Source: Solirubrobacter soli DSM 22325 (GTDB lineage Bacteria > Actinomycetota > Thermoleophilia > Solirubrobacterales > Solirubrobacteraceae). Taken from it: a DNA stretch of 64,000 nt. The position numbers were made by a program, and so were the translations under genes. Location: positions 1 to 64,000 of the forward strand of contig NZ_AUIK01000009.1 in the NCBI RefSeq assembly GCF_000423665.1, read 5' to 3'. A model generated the notes under the pieces. The model was not told the origin of the DNA and made no database searches. It saw only the letters and a list, made by a program, of their open reading frames with translations. This document shows positions 8,332 through 18,094 of the stretch, piece by piece (position 1 is the first letter of the stretch; each line of letters starts with the position of its first letter).

Positions 8332-8938
8332 GACCCTCCAAGGCGGCTCGCAGCGCCCGCGCCGCGGCTTCCGGGTCCTCGGCGTCGGTGATCGCGCGGA
8401 CGACGACGATCCGGGTCGCGCCGCGCTCGACGACCTCGTGCACGTTGCCTTGGTCGAGGCCGCCGATCGCGAACCACGGCTTGGTCACGACGCCAGATGC
8501 GAACGCGACGTAGTCGAGACCCGCGGCGGGGCGTCCCGGCTTGGTCGGGGTCTCGTGGACCGGGCCGACCGCGAGGTAGTCGACGTCCGGGTCGGCCATC
8601 GCGGCGACGGCCTGGTCGGGCTCGTGGGTGGAGCGGCCGACGATCCGGTCCGGCCCGACCGCGGCACGCGCGATCTTCGGCGGGTCGTCGTCCTGGCCGA
8701 CGTGGATGCCGTCGGCGCCGCACTCGTCGACGAGGTCGGGGCGGTCGTTGAGGATGAACAGCGCGTCGTGGCCGGTGAACGCCTTCGACGCCTCGACCAG
8801 TTCGGCGTCGGACAGGGACTTGTCGCGCAGCTGGATCAGGTCCACCCCGCCGCGCACGGCGGCCGCGATCCAGTCCCGCGGTCGGGCCGGGCAGACGAGG
8901 TAGAGGCGGGCGGCGGCGAGGCGCTCTCGTGGCGTCAC
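8312..8938 (-). CDS. thiE: Thiamine-phosphate synthase
   Basis: 208 residues, a normal length. ThiE joins hydroxymethylpyrimidine diphosphate and thiazole phosphate to form thiamine phosphate. The TIM-barrel motifs are in order: IQLRDKSLSD for the diphosphate/Mg site, ILNDRPDLVDECGADGIHVGQDD, then VDYLAVGPVHETPTKPG and WFAIGGL. It is the first gene of a leftward operon and diverges from thiO-thiS-thiG. The TPP riboswitch lies on the opposite strand, so this transcript is not obviously under it. Only 24 bp separate this start from the riboswitch. Confidence 0.95.
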   Translation of the reverse strand: MTPRERLAAARLYLVCPARPRDWIAAAVRGGVDLIQLRDKSLSDAELVEASKAFTGHDALFILNDRPDLVDECGADGIHVGQDDDPPKIARAAVGPDRIVGRSTHEPDQAVAAMADPDVDYLAVGPVHETPTKPGRPAAGLDYVAFASGVVTKPWFAIGGLDQGNVHEVVERGATRIVVVRAITDAEDPEAAARALRAALEGHVGAGR

Positions 8939-8949
8939 CCATCAGGGGA

Positions 8950-9053
8950 TACCATGAAGGGCTGAACACGGGAGCCCGCCGTCGGGCTGAGAGGGCACCA
9001 CCGGGGTGCCGACCGTCGAACCTGATCCGGGTCGTACCGGCGTAGGGAGGCCG
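8950..9053 (+). promoter_or_regulatory. TPP riboswitch (THI element) with upstream -10 box
   Basis: The conserved blocks of the thiamine-pyrophosphate aptamer are present in order: GGGCTGAGAGGGC (8983-8995), GAACCTGATCCGGGT (9018-9032) and ACCGGCGTAGGGA (9036-9048). The aptamer proper starts near 8963. TACCAT at 8950-8955 is a plausible -10 box placing the RNA start near 8962. The last conserved block contains the only good Shine-Dalgarno sequence (GGGAGG, 9045-9050) before the thiO GTG at 9060. Ligand binding should therefore hide the ribosome site, giving translational control without a separate expression platform. Confidence 0.95.
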
Positions 9054-9059
9054 TAAGCA

Positions 9060-10174
9060 GTGCCAGCACAGTCCGAGAGCTTCGACGTCGCCGTCGTCGG
9101 TGGTGGCGCGATCGGGCTCGCATGCGCCTTGCGGGCGCAGCAGCGCGGAGCCCGCGTCTGCGTGATCGACCCCGGCGCGCCCGGAGCGTGGCACGTCGCG
9201 GCGGGGATGCTCGCCCCGGTCTCGGAGGCCGAGTTCGGCGAGCGCGAGCTTCTGGAGCTGGGCCTCGAGAGCGCAAAGCGCTACACGGCCTTCTGCGCGT
9301 CGCTCGACGACCCCGGCTACCGGACGGTGGGAACGCTCGTCGTCGCTCGCGACCGCGACGAGGCGGAGGCTCTGGACCGCCTGGCGTCCTTCCGGCGCGA
9401 GCTCGGCCTGCCGGTCGAGCGGCTGCGCCCGACGCAGGCGCGCAAGCTCGAGCCGGCGCTCGCGCCGACGATCCGGCTCGCGCTCGACGTCGAGGGCGAC
9501 CATGCGATCGATCCGCGCAAGCTGGTCGCGGCCTTGTCGCGGGCGTTCACGGGATCGCGGGTCGCCGCGCGGGCGACCGCCCTGGCGTTGTCCGGCGATC
9601 GCGTCGTGGGCGTCGAGACCACGGACGGGCACGTGCGCGCCGACCAGGTCGTCCTGGCCGCCGGCGTCGACAACGCGAACATCGAGCTCCCGGCGCACGC
9701 CCGCGTTCCCGTCCGCCCGGTCAAGGGTCAGGTGCTGCGCCTGCGCGATCCACGGAGACACCGCCCCCACCCACCCCTCGTGGAGCGCACGATCCGCGGG
9801 GAGTACGCGTACTTCGTCCCCCGCGGCGACGGCCGCTACGTGCTCGGCGCGACGATGGAGGAGCGCGGCTGGGACACGACGCCGACCGCGGGCGGCGTCT
9901 ACGAGCTGCTGCGCGATCTGAGCGAGATCGTCCCCGGCATCCTCGAGCTCGACATCGAGGAGCTGATCGCGGGCCTGCGTCCCGCCACGCCCGACAACGT
10001 GCCGGCGATCGGCCGCGGCGTATTGGACGGCCTGATCTGGGCCACCGGCCACTTCCGCAACGGCATCCTGCTCACGCCGGTCACGGCCGACCTGGTCGCC
10101 GCCGCGCTGGCCGGAGAGCCGCTGCCCGAGTTCGCGACCGCGGCCGACCCGCGCCGCTTCGAAGGAGTGCTGGC

Positions 10175-10178
<4 letters not shown>
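9060..10178 (+). CDS. thiO: Glycine oxidase for thiazole synthesis
   Basis: 372 residues from a GTG at 9060, preceded by the GGGAGG buried in the riboswitch. The FAD-binding dinucleotide fold is at VAVVGGGAIGLACALRAQ (about residues 8-25). Later come GMLAPVSEAEFGE, AGVDNANI and the C-terminal GLRPATPDNVPAIGR and HFRNGILLTP, typical of ThiO/glycine oxidase. It supplies dehydroglycine for the thiazole ring of thiamine. Its TGA overlaps the ATG of thiS, and the order thiO-thiS-thiG is the usual aerobic arrangement. Confidence 0.93.
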
Positions 10179-11171
<993 letters not shown>

Positions 11172-11230
11172 TGCACTTTTGGTGCAGTCACGTGTAGACC
11201 CGTAACGCGTGTTCGGGACAAGCTCCCGGC

Positions 11231-12097
11231 ATGTGGTCGCCAACACACCCAGCAGGTGCTTCCGCGACCAGTGACGCGCGCGCGGCGCGACTCGCCGCGG
11301 GCCAATGGAGTGTCCTGACGCTCGACAACCTGCGCGCGTGCGGCTTCACTTACCGCCAGGTCCAGGGCCGCGTCGAGCGCGGCCTTCTCCACCCGCTCTA
11401 CAAAGGCGTCTACGCCTGGGGGCACCACAACATCCCGATCGAAGGGCGCTTCTTGGCCGCGGTCCTGGCGTGCGGGCCGTACGCCGTCCTGTCGCACTAC
11501 TCCGCGGCGGCGCTCCACGCCCTCGTGCGCTGGGACGGTCGGCCGTTCGAGATCACTGCGCCGTCCAAGCATTCCCATCCGCGGATCAAGGCGCACCGGA
11601 GCCACGACGTCGAGCGAGTGATCGTGAAGGGCATCCCCGTCACGCCGAAGCTGCGGACTGTCATCGATCTCGCGCGGGTGGAGGACGACGAGACCTTCAA
11701 GCGCGCGCTCCGCGCAGCCAAGCTCAGCGGTGAGGAGCTGGCCCAACTTCCACGTTCCATTCTCGACCTCGGAGCTGTGCCCACACGGAGCGCGGTAGAG
11801 GACAGCGCGTACGACATCGTGTGCGGGAGCGGGCTGCGGCCGCCGGCGGAGGTCAACGTGCCGTACCGGCTGGCGTCCGGAACCGTCTATCCCGACCTGC
11901 GCTGGCCCGAGCTTCGACTGATCGTCGAGGTCGACAGCGCGGAGTGGCATGACGACCCGCTCGCGCAGGTCGCGGATCGCAACCGCCAGGCCGAGCTCGA
12001 AGCGGCCGGCGAGCGGGTGCTGCGCGTGCGCAAGCGGGAGCTCAGGCACCCGCGGTTCGTCGCGCGCCTGCGCGCCGCGGGTGTGCCGGATGCGTGA
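11231..12097 (+). CDS. AbiEi-like N-terminal domain plus DUF559 (Vsr-like PD-(D/E)XK) domain protein
   Basis: 288 residues. The N-terminal half resembles the AbiEi/type IV antitoxin winged-helix region (TYRQVQGRVERGLLHPLYKGVYAWG...LSHYSAAALHAL). The C-terminal part is DUF559, with the nuclease-like core YPDLRWPELRLIVEVDSAEWH (Asp, then Glu-x-Asp) and the closing strand GERVLRVRKREL. Such proteins occur in many copies in Thermoleophilia genomes; their role is unproven, and defence or DNA repair are both plausible. It ends 3 bp from the convergent P1 gene. A decayed relative lies at 32735-33142. TGCAC-TTTTG-GTGCA at 11172-11186 forms a small hairpin before it. Confidence 0.8.
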   Translation: MWSPTHPAGASATSDARAARLAAGQWSVLTLDNLRACGFTYRQVQGRVERGLLHPLYKGVYAWGHHNIPIEGRFLAAVLACGPYAVLSHYSAAALHALVRWDGRPFEITAPSKHSHPRIKAHRSHDVERVIVKGIPVTPKLRTVIDLARVEDDETFKRALRAAKLSGEELAQLPRSILDLGAVPTRSAVEDSAYDIVCGSGLRPPAEVNVPYRLASGTVYPDLRWPELRLIVEVDSAEWHDDPLAQVADRNRQAELEAAGERVLRVRKRELRHPRFVARLRAAGVPDA

Positions 12098-12100
12098 GGT

Positions 12101-15100
12101 CTACTTCTTCTTGGCGCGCGCCGTGTAGGACTTCGGCGCGCGGATGATCTTCTTGATCCGCTTCACGTAGTCCTGGACCTCGACGACGCCCTGCGCCACG
12201 CGGGTGAGCGTGGTGGTGCAGCTGTCCTGGACGAGCCACTTGGTGCCGCGGACGGTTGCCGCGGAGTACTGGCCCTTGGTGCGGAACTTGCCCTTGCCGT
12301 CGCCCCAGAGCTTGCGCGACTTCGGCTTCTTGGCGGCGATGGTCGCGTCGGACTTCTTGGCCTTCGGGCAGCCGGTGAGCTTCTCGGTGAGGGTCAGCAC
12401 GGTGTAGCCGCCGGAGTGCGAGAGCTTGAAGATGCCGTCGTAGAACTTGGCGACGCCGCCGTCGGAGCGGGTGATCTCGACGGTGCCGTTGCGCGCGTCG
12501 ACCTCGGCGCCGTTGCGGATCAGCGACGGGCTGAGCGGGACGAACGTCTTGGCGCCCGGCTGCTTGACCAGCACGGTGCCGGTCACGGGCTTGGCTTCGA
12601 CGCTCTGGTTCGCGACGGGCGGTTGCGTCCCGGTGGGCGCGACCGTCGGCGTCGGCGTGGGGGTCGGCGTGGCCTGCTGCACCACCGTCACCGTGAACGC
12701 GCGCTGGGTGAGCTGCGTGTTGCCGGCCGCGTCGGTCGAGCGGACGAAGAAGACGTAGTCGCCCGGCGCCAGACCGGAGAACGCCTTCGGCGAGACGCAT
12801 GCGCCGAACGAGCCGACGGCGCCGGCAGGCCCGTCGAGCCGGCACTCGGTCTTGGCGGCGTCGACGGCGGCGAAGCCGAACTGCGGCGACGGGTCGGTCG
12901 TCGGGCCGCTCGGGCCGGAGACCTCCGGGGCGGGCGGCGGCGTGGTGTCGAGCACGAACGTCTGGGTCGCGGGCGAGGCGTCGACGTTGCCGGCGGCGTC
13001 GATCGCCCGCACGTCGAAGGTGTGGCTGCCCGCGACAAGGGCGGAGGTGGTCACCGGCGAGGCGCACGCGGTGAAGGCCGCGTTGTCGAGGCTGCACTCG
13101 AACGTCGCGCCCGCCTCGCTGGAGAACGCGAACGTCGGGGTCGTGTCGTTGGTCGGCGACGCGATCGGGGTCAGCGTCGTGTCGGGCGCGGTGGTGTCGA
13201 CGGTGAACGTCTGCGATGCGGGCGTGGCGTCGATGTTGCCCGCGGCGTCGATCGCCCGCACGTCGAACGTGTGGCCGCCCTGGCTCAGCGCCGCCGTCGT
13301 GAACGCCGACGTGCAGGCCGTGAAGGCGGCACCGTCGACGCGGCACTGGAACGTCGACCCGGCCTCGTCCGAGGAGAACGAGAACGTCGGTGTCGTGTCG
13401 ACGGTCGGTGAGGCGATCGGGGTCAGCGTCGTGTTTGGGGCGGTGAGATCGACCACGAACGTGCGCGAGGCGGGCGACGGGTCGGGCGTGCCGGCGGCGT
13501 TGAGCGCGCGGACGTCGAACGTGTGCGTGCCGACGCTCAGCACGCCGGTGGTGAACGGCGACGTGCAGGCGGCGTAGGCGGCGCCGTCGACGCGGCACTG
13601 GAACGACGCCGAGCCGCCCGACCCGCTGAACGAGAACGTCGGCGTCGTGTCGTTGGTCGCCGTCGGCCCGGCGGTGATGTCGGTGTTCGGCGTCGTGGTG
13701 TCGACCACGAACGTCTGCGTCGCGGGCGTCGCGTCGACGTTCCCGACGGCATCGATGGCGCGCACGTCGAAGGTGTGGCTGCCGTCGCTCAGCACCCCGG
13801 TCGTGAACGGCGACGTGCAGTTCGTGTACGTCGCGCCGTCGACGCGGCACTGGAACGACGACCCGGGCTCCGTCGAGGTGAACGTGAACGTCGGCGTGTT
13901 GTCGTTGCCCGGGTTGTCGGCGCCGACCGTGATCGTCGTGTTCGGCGCGGTCGCGTCGACGGTGAACGTCTGCGACGCGGGCGTGGGGTCGACGTTGCCC
14001 GCGGCGTCGACGGCGCGCACGTCGAACGTGTGGCTGCCGTCGTTGAGCGCCGCGGTCGTGAACGCCGAGGTGCATGTGGCGAAGGCGGCGCCGTCCACGC
14101 GGCACTGGAACGTCGCACCCGCCTCCGAGCTGAACGTGAACGTGGGCGTGCTGTCGTTCGTGGGCGTGACGATCGGCGTGAGCGTGGTGTCGGGCGCCGT
14201 CGTGTCGACGGTGAAGGTCTGGGACGCGGGCGTCGGATCGATGTTTCCGGCCGCGTCGATGGCGCGGACGTTGAAGGTGTGGTTGCCCTGCAACAGCGCG
14301 TCGGTGGTCAACGGCGACGTGCAGGACGTGAAGGCGGCGGTGTCGACGCGGCACTCGAACGTCGAACCCGCCTCCGTCGAGCTGAACGAGAACGTGGGCG
14401 TCGTGTCGTTGGTCGGCGAGGCGATCGGCGTCAGCGTCGTGTTCGGCGCCGTGGCGTCGACCGTGAACGTCTGCGAGGCGGGCGTGGGGTCGACGTTCCC
14501 GGCCGGGTCGATCGCGCGCACGTCGAACGTGTGCGAGCCGTCCGCCAGTGGCGCGGTCGCGGACCCCGGGATGCACGCCGCGAACGCGGCGCCGTCGACG
14601 CGGCACTGGAACGTCGAGCCGGACTCCGTCGAGGTGAACGTGAACCCCGGCGTCTTGTTGTTGGTCGGCGAGCTGATCGGGGTCAGCGTCGTGTCCGGCG
14701 CCGCGGTGTCGACCCGGAAGCTCTGCGAGGCGGGCGTGGGGTCGGTGTTCCCGGCGCCGTCGACCGCGCGCACGTCGAACGTGTGCGAGCCGTCCGCCAG
14801 CGCCGTGCTCGTGAACGGCGTGGTGCACGTGGCGAACGCGGCGCCGTCGACGCGGCACTGGAACGACGAGCCCGCCTCCGTCGCGGTGAACGCGAACGTC
14901 GGCGTGTTGTCGTTGGTCGGCGTCGTGATCGGCGTCAGCGTGGTGTCCGGCGCGATCGTGTCGACGGTCCAGGTGCGTGAAGCGGGCGTGGCGTCCGTGT
15001 TCCCCACGGCATCGGTCGCGCGCACGTCGAAGGTGTGCGAGCCCTGCGCGAGCCCGGTGTAGCTCACCGGGCAGGCGGCGAAGCCGCCGCCGTCGAGCTG

Positions 15101-18040
15101 GCACTGGAAGGTCGAGCCGGCCTCGGTGGAGCTGAAGGTGAACGCGGCGGTGGTCGACGCGACGCTGCCGGTCGGCCCGCCGGTGATGGTCGTGTCGGGC
15201 GCGACGGTGTCGACGGTCCAGGTGCGCGAGGCGGGCGAGGCGTCGGTGTTCCCCGCGGCGTCGATCGCCCGCACCTGGAAGGTGTGCGAACCCTGCGCCA
15301 GCCCCGTGTAGCCGACCGGACACGTGGCGAAGGCGGCGCCGTCGAGCGCGCACTGGAAGGTCGACCCGGCCTCGGTCGAGCCGAACGTGAAGGTGGCCGA
15401 GGTGGATGCGACGGTTCCGCTCGGCCCGCCGGTGATGTTCGTGTCGGGCGCGACGGTGTCCACGGTCCACGTACGAGATGCGGGCGAGCCGTCGATGTTG
15501 CCCGCGGCGTCGATCGCCCGCACCTGGAAGGTGTGCGAGCCCTGCGCGAGGCCGGTGTAGCCGGTCGGGCACGTGGCGAAGGCGGCGCCGTCGAGCACGC
15601 ACTGGAAGGTCGACCCGGCTTCCGTCGAGCTGAAGGTGAACGTCGCGCTGGTGGACGCGACGCTGCCGGTCGGCCCGCCGGTGATGCTCGTGTCGGGCGC
15701 TACGGTGTCGACGGTCCACGTGCGCGAGGCCGGCGTGGCGTCGGTGTTCCCGGCCGCGTCGATCGCCCGCACCTGGAAGGTGTGCGAACCCTGCGACAGC
15801 CCGGTGTAGCCCACCGGACAGCTGCTGAACGCGGCGCCGTCGAGGGCACACTCGAAGGTCGACCCGGCCTCGGTGGAACCGAAGGTGAAGGTGGCGCTGG
15901 TGGACGCGACGCTGCCGGTCGGGCCGCCGGTGATGCTCGTGTCGGGCGCGACGGTGTCGACGGTCCACGTGCGCGAGGCCGGCGTGGCGTCGGTGTTGCC
16001 GACGGCGTCCGTGGCGCGGACCTGGAAGGTGTGCGAGCCCTGCGCGAGCCCGGTGTAGCCGACGGGACACGACGAGAACGCGGCGCCGTCGAGCGCGCAC
16101 TGGAAGGTCGAGCCGGCCTCGGTCGAGCTGAAGGTGAAGGTGGCGCTGGTGGACGCGACGGACCCGGTCGGGCCGCCGGTGATGTTCGTGTCGGGCGCGA
16201 CGGTGTCCACCGTCCAGGTGCGCGAGGCGGGGGTGGTGTCGGGATTGCCGGCGGCATCCACGGCGCGGACCTGGAACGTGTGTGAGCCCTGCGCGAGCCC
16301 GGTGTAGCCGACCGGACAGCTGCTGAACGCGGCGCCGTCGAGGGCGCATTGGAAGGTCGATCCGGCCTCCGTCGAGCTGAAGGTGAAGGTCGCGCTGGTC
16401 GAGGCGACCGTGCCGGTCGGGCCGCCGGTGATCGAGGTGTCGGGCGCGGTCGTGTCGACGGTGAACGAGCGCGACGCGGGCGTGTTCTCGGGCGCGCCCG
16501 AGGCGCTCAGCGCGCGGACCTCGAAGGTGTGGGCGCCCGGGGCGAGAGCGGCGGTCGTGAACGGCGACGAGCACGCGGCGAAGCTCGCGGTGTCGACCCG
16601 GCACTGGAACGACACCGCTCCATTGGCGCCGGTGAACGTGAAGGTCGGCGTGGTGTCGTTGGTCGGCCCTGCCGGCCCGCCGGTGATGGTCGAGTCGAGC
16701 GCCGCGACCGTGAACGTGCGCGTCGCGGGCGTCGAGGACGGGAAGTCGGCGTCGCGCACCGAGAACGTGAACGTCCCGTTCGCCAGGTTCGTGTAGAGCG
16801 CGGCGTTGGACTTGTAACACGCGGTGTAGCCGCCCGCCTGGCCCGGGCCGGTGAGCTGGCACTCGGGCGTCGCCGTCGGGTCGCTCGAGGAGAAGTCGAT
16901 CTGCGCGCTGTCGCTCGAGATCGTCCCGCTCGGCCCGCCAGTGATCGTGTACGTCGCGGGCTGGTCGAACTCGTACGCCCCCGAGTCGCACGCGCTGCCC
17001 TGTGGGCGGTAGAAGCCGCGCTGGTCGAGCGTCCCGGCCGTGCAGTTGGTGGCCGACACCACGAGCCGGTCGATCGCTGGGCTGCTGGAGGCGAGGACGA
17101 GCACGTCGACATCGCCGCCGGCGTTGGACAGCTTCGTGTCCAGGCGCGGATCCGCGGTCAACGTGAAGCCGCAGGTGTCGTTGTCCTCGACGTTGTAGCC
17201 CCCGTCCGTCGGGCGCAGCGTGGGCGCGCAGTTGGTGGTCGCGCCCGACGGGTTCACGTTGCGGGCGAGGATGCTCCCCGCCACCTGGATCGAGCCCGTG
17301 ACCTCCTGGGTGATGCCGCCGACCAGCGAGCGCAGGCCGCCGGTGTTGTCGGCGATCGTCGTGCGCAGGATCGAGGTCAGGCCGCGGTTCGTGTTCGCCA
17401 GGCCGCCCGGGGCGCCGGTCGCGCCGGTGTTGTCGAAGATCGTCGAGTCCGAGATCCCCACGAACGTGATCGGGGTCACCTCGGCGCCGCCGATGTTGAG
17501 CACGCCGGTGCCCGTGTTGGTGTCGATCAGGCTGTGCGTGATCGCGATCCGGCCGCCGGAGAGGTTCGCGACGCCGCCGTCGCCGGAGCCGGTCACGCGG
17601 ACGTTGTCGAGGGTCGTGATCCCCTGGTTGAGGACGCCGCCGCCCTGGGCGAACCCACCGCCACCGCCGGCGCCGTTGCGGATCGAGAAGTGATTGAGGT
17701 TGACCGTCGCGCCCGCGCCGACCCGCAGCCCCCGGTACTTCGCGCCACCGTCGACGATGTTCGTGCGGGCACTGACGCCGTTGATCGTCATGTCCGAGAA
17801 GGCCGCGAGATCGTTGTTGATGTTGATCGTGCCCGCCGGCACGTTGATGACGTCCGCGACGTCCTTCGTCGACTCGGAGGCGGCGATGGCCGCGCGCAGG
17901 CTGACGCAGGTGTGCGCCGTGGCGTTGCACGACGTCGTGGCGTCGCTTGACCCGTTCGTGACCGTCCACGTATCGGCCTGGGCGGGTGCGGCCAGCGCGA
18001 GCGCGGCGAACCCTGCGATGAGAGCAGCGCGCAGGCGCAT
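12101..18040 (-). CDS. P1: giant secreted beta-helix protein with ~17 Ig-like repeats and C-terminal FecR-like domain
   Basis: 1979 residues. A signal peptide ends at Ala-Gln-Ala (about residue 22). Residues 23-350 form a CSLREA/choice-of-anchor-Q type beta-helix region closing with DQRGFYRPQGSACDSGAYEF. About 350-1785 hold ~17 modules of ~83 residues, each with a FxCxxDGAAFxxC cysteine pair and an HTFxVRAxDAAGN strand. A short Thr-Pro linker (about 1790-1805) leads to a FecR-like domain (about 1812-1979) with GTVLVKQPG, RNGAEVDARNGTVEI and YSAATVRGTKWLVQ. The C-terminus is Lys-rich and there is no LPXTG motif or membrane anchor. It should be exported and may act as a long surface fibre or adhesin (inference). 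Its own promoter is at 18049-18078. Confidence 0.85.
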   Translation of the reverse strand: MRLRAALIAGFAALALAAPAQADTWTVTNGSSDATTSCNATAHTCVSLRAAIAASESTKDVADVINVPAGTININNDLAAFSDMTINGVSARTNIVDGGAKYRGLRVGAGATVNLNHFSIRNGAGGGGGFAQGGGVLNQGITTLDNVRVTGSGDGGVANLSGGRIAITHSLIDTNTGTGVLNIGGAEVTPITFVGISDSTIFDNTGATGAPGGLANTNRGLTSILRTTIADNTGGLRSLVGGITQEVTGSIQVAGSILARNVNPSGATTNCAPTLRPTDGGYNVEDNDTCGFTLTADPRLDTKLSNAGGDVDVLVLASSSPAIDRLVVSATNCTAGTLDQRGFYRPQGSACDSGAYEFDQPATYTITGGPSGTISSDSAQIDFSSSDPTATPECQLTGPGQAGGYTACYKSNAALYTNLANGTFTFSVRDADFPSSTPATRTFTVAALDSTITGGPAGPTNDTTPTFTFTGANGAVSFQCRVDTASFAACSSPFTTAALAPGAHTFEVRALSASGAPENTPASRSFTVDTTAPDTSITGGPTGTVASTSATFTFSSTEAGSTFQCALDGAAFSSCPVGYTGLAQGSHTFQVRAVDAAGNPDTTPASRTWTVDTVAPDTNITGGPTGSVASTSATFTFSSTEAGSTFQCALDGAAFSSCPVGYTGLAQGSHTFQVRATDAVGNTDATPASRTWTVDTVAPDTSITGGPTGSVASTSATFTFGSTEAGSTFECALDGAAFSSCPVGYTGLSQGSHTFQVRAIDAAGNTDATPASRTWTVDTVAPDTSITGGPTGSVASTSATFTFSSTEAGSTFQCVLDGAAFATCPTGYTGLAQGSHTFQVRAIDAAGNIDGSPASRTWTVDTVAPDTNITGGPSGTVASTSATFTFGSTEAGSTFQCALDGAAFATCPVGYTGLAQGSHTFQVRAIDAAGNTDASPASRTWTVDTVAPDTTITGGPTGSVASTTAAFTFSSTEAGSTFQCQLDGGGFAACPVSYTGLAQGSHTFDVRATDAVGNTDATPASRTWTVDTIAPDTTLTPITTPTNDNTPTFAFTATEAGSSFQCRVDGAAFATCTTPFTSTALADGSHTFDVRAVDGAGNTDPTPASQSFRVDTAAPDTTLTPISSPTNNKTPGFTFTSTESGSTFQCRVDGAAFAACIPGSATAPLADGSHTFDVRAIDPAGNVDPTPASQTFTVDATAPNTTLTPIASPTNDTTPTFSFSSTEAGSTFECRVDTAAFTSCTSPLTTDALLQGNHTFNVRAIDAAGNIDPTPASQTFTVDTTAPDTTLTPIVTPTNDSTPTFTFSSEAGATFQCRVDGAAFATCTSAFTTAALNDGSHTFDVRAVDAAGNVDPTPASQTFTVDATAPNTTITVGADNPGNDNTPTFTFTSTEPGSSFQCRVDGATYTNCTSPFTTGVLSDGSHTFDVRAIDAVGNVDATPATQTFVVDTTTPNTDITAGPTATNDTTPTFSFSGSGGSASFQCRVDGAAYAACTSPFTTGVLSVGTHTFDVRALNAAGTPDPSPASRTFVVDLTAPNTTLTPIASPTVDTTPTFSFSSDEAGSTFQCRVDGAAFTACTSAFTTAALSQGGHTFDVRAIDAAGNIDATPASQTFTVDTTAPDTTLTPIASPTNDTTPTFAFSSEAGATFECSLDNAAFTACASPVTTSALVAGSHTFDVRAIDAAGNVDASPATQTFVLDTTPPPAPEVSGPSGPTTDPSPQFGFAAVDAAKTECRLDGPAGAVGSFGACVSPKAFSGLAPGDYVFFVRSTDAAGNTQLTQRAFTVTVVQQATPTPTPTPTVAPTGTQPPVANQSVEAKPVTGTVLVKQPGAKTFVPLSPSLIRNGAEVDARNGTVEITRSDGGVAKFYDGIFKLSHSGGYTVLTLTEKLTGCPKAKKSDATIAAKKPKSRKLWGDGKGKFRTKGQYSAATVRGTKWLVQDSCTTTLTRVAQGVVEVQDYVKRIKKIIRAPKSYTARAKKK
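12690..16990 (-). repeat. Tandem ~249-bp repeats encoding ~17 Ig-like modules in P1
   Basis: The coding sequence repeats with a period of about 249-252 bp. Modules nearest the N-terminus (about 15,000-16,450) form subfamily A, with the protein pattern ITGGPTGSVASTSATFTF and GYTGLAQGSHTFQVRA, and are nearly identical to each other. Modules further downstream (about 13,000-15,000) form subfamily B (LTPIASPTNDTTPTF and SHTFDVRAIDAAGN). The first two and the last are more divergent. The high identity within A indicates recent tandem expansion, and copy number probably varies between strains. Confidence 0.85.
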
Positions 18041-18048
18041 CTCAGGCG

Positions 18049-18078
18049 ACCCTAACCGGAACCCGGAGCGTCAGGCAA
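18049..18078 (-). promoter_or_regulatory. Promoter of P1 (shared array type)
   Basis: On the minus strand TTGCCT (-35, 18073-18078) is followed after exactly 18 bp by TAGGGT (-10, 18049-18054) and CG. The P1 ATG is only 8 nt beyond the -10 box, so the mRNA is essentially leaderless. The same layout occurs before P2, P5 and P7. Confidence 0.7.
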
Positions 18079-18094
18079 GAGCCATTCGAACAGG

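Noticed and set aside
7932..10052. A 706-residue minus-strand frame across thiO, the riboswitch and thiE
   Set aside because: It crosses the riboswitch and three well-supported genes in the wrong frame or strand, and its composition is that of a shadow.
12042..17969. A 1975-residue open frame on the minus strand and several long plus-strand frames (for example 13523-14980 and 13647-15062) across the P1 repeats
   Set aside because: They are Arg/His/Asp-rich or Val/Gly/Ala-rich translations of the repetitive P1 coding sequence in other frames. They have no signal peptide or family features, and only the 12101-18040 frame gives the coherent Ig-like modules.
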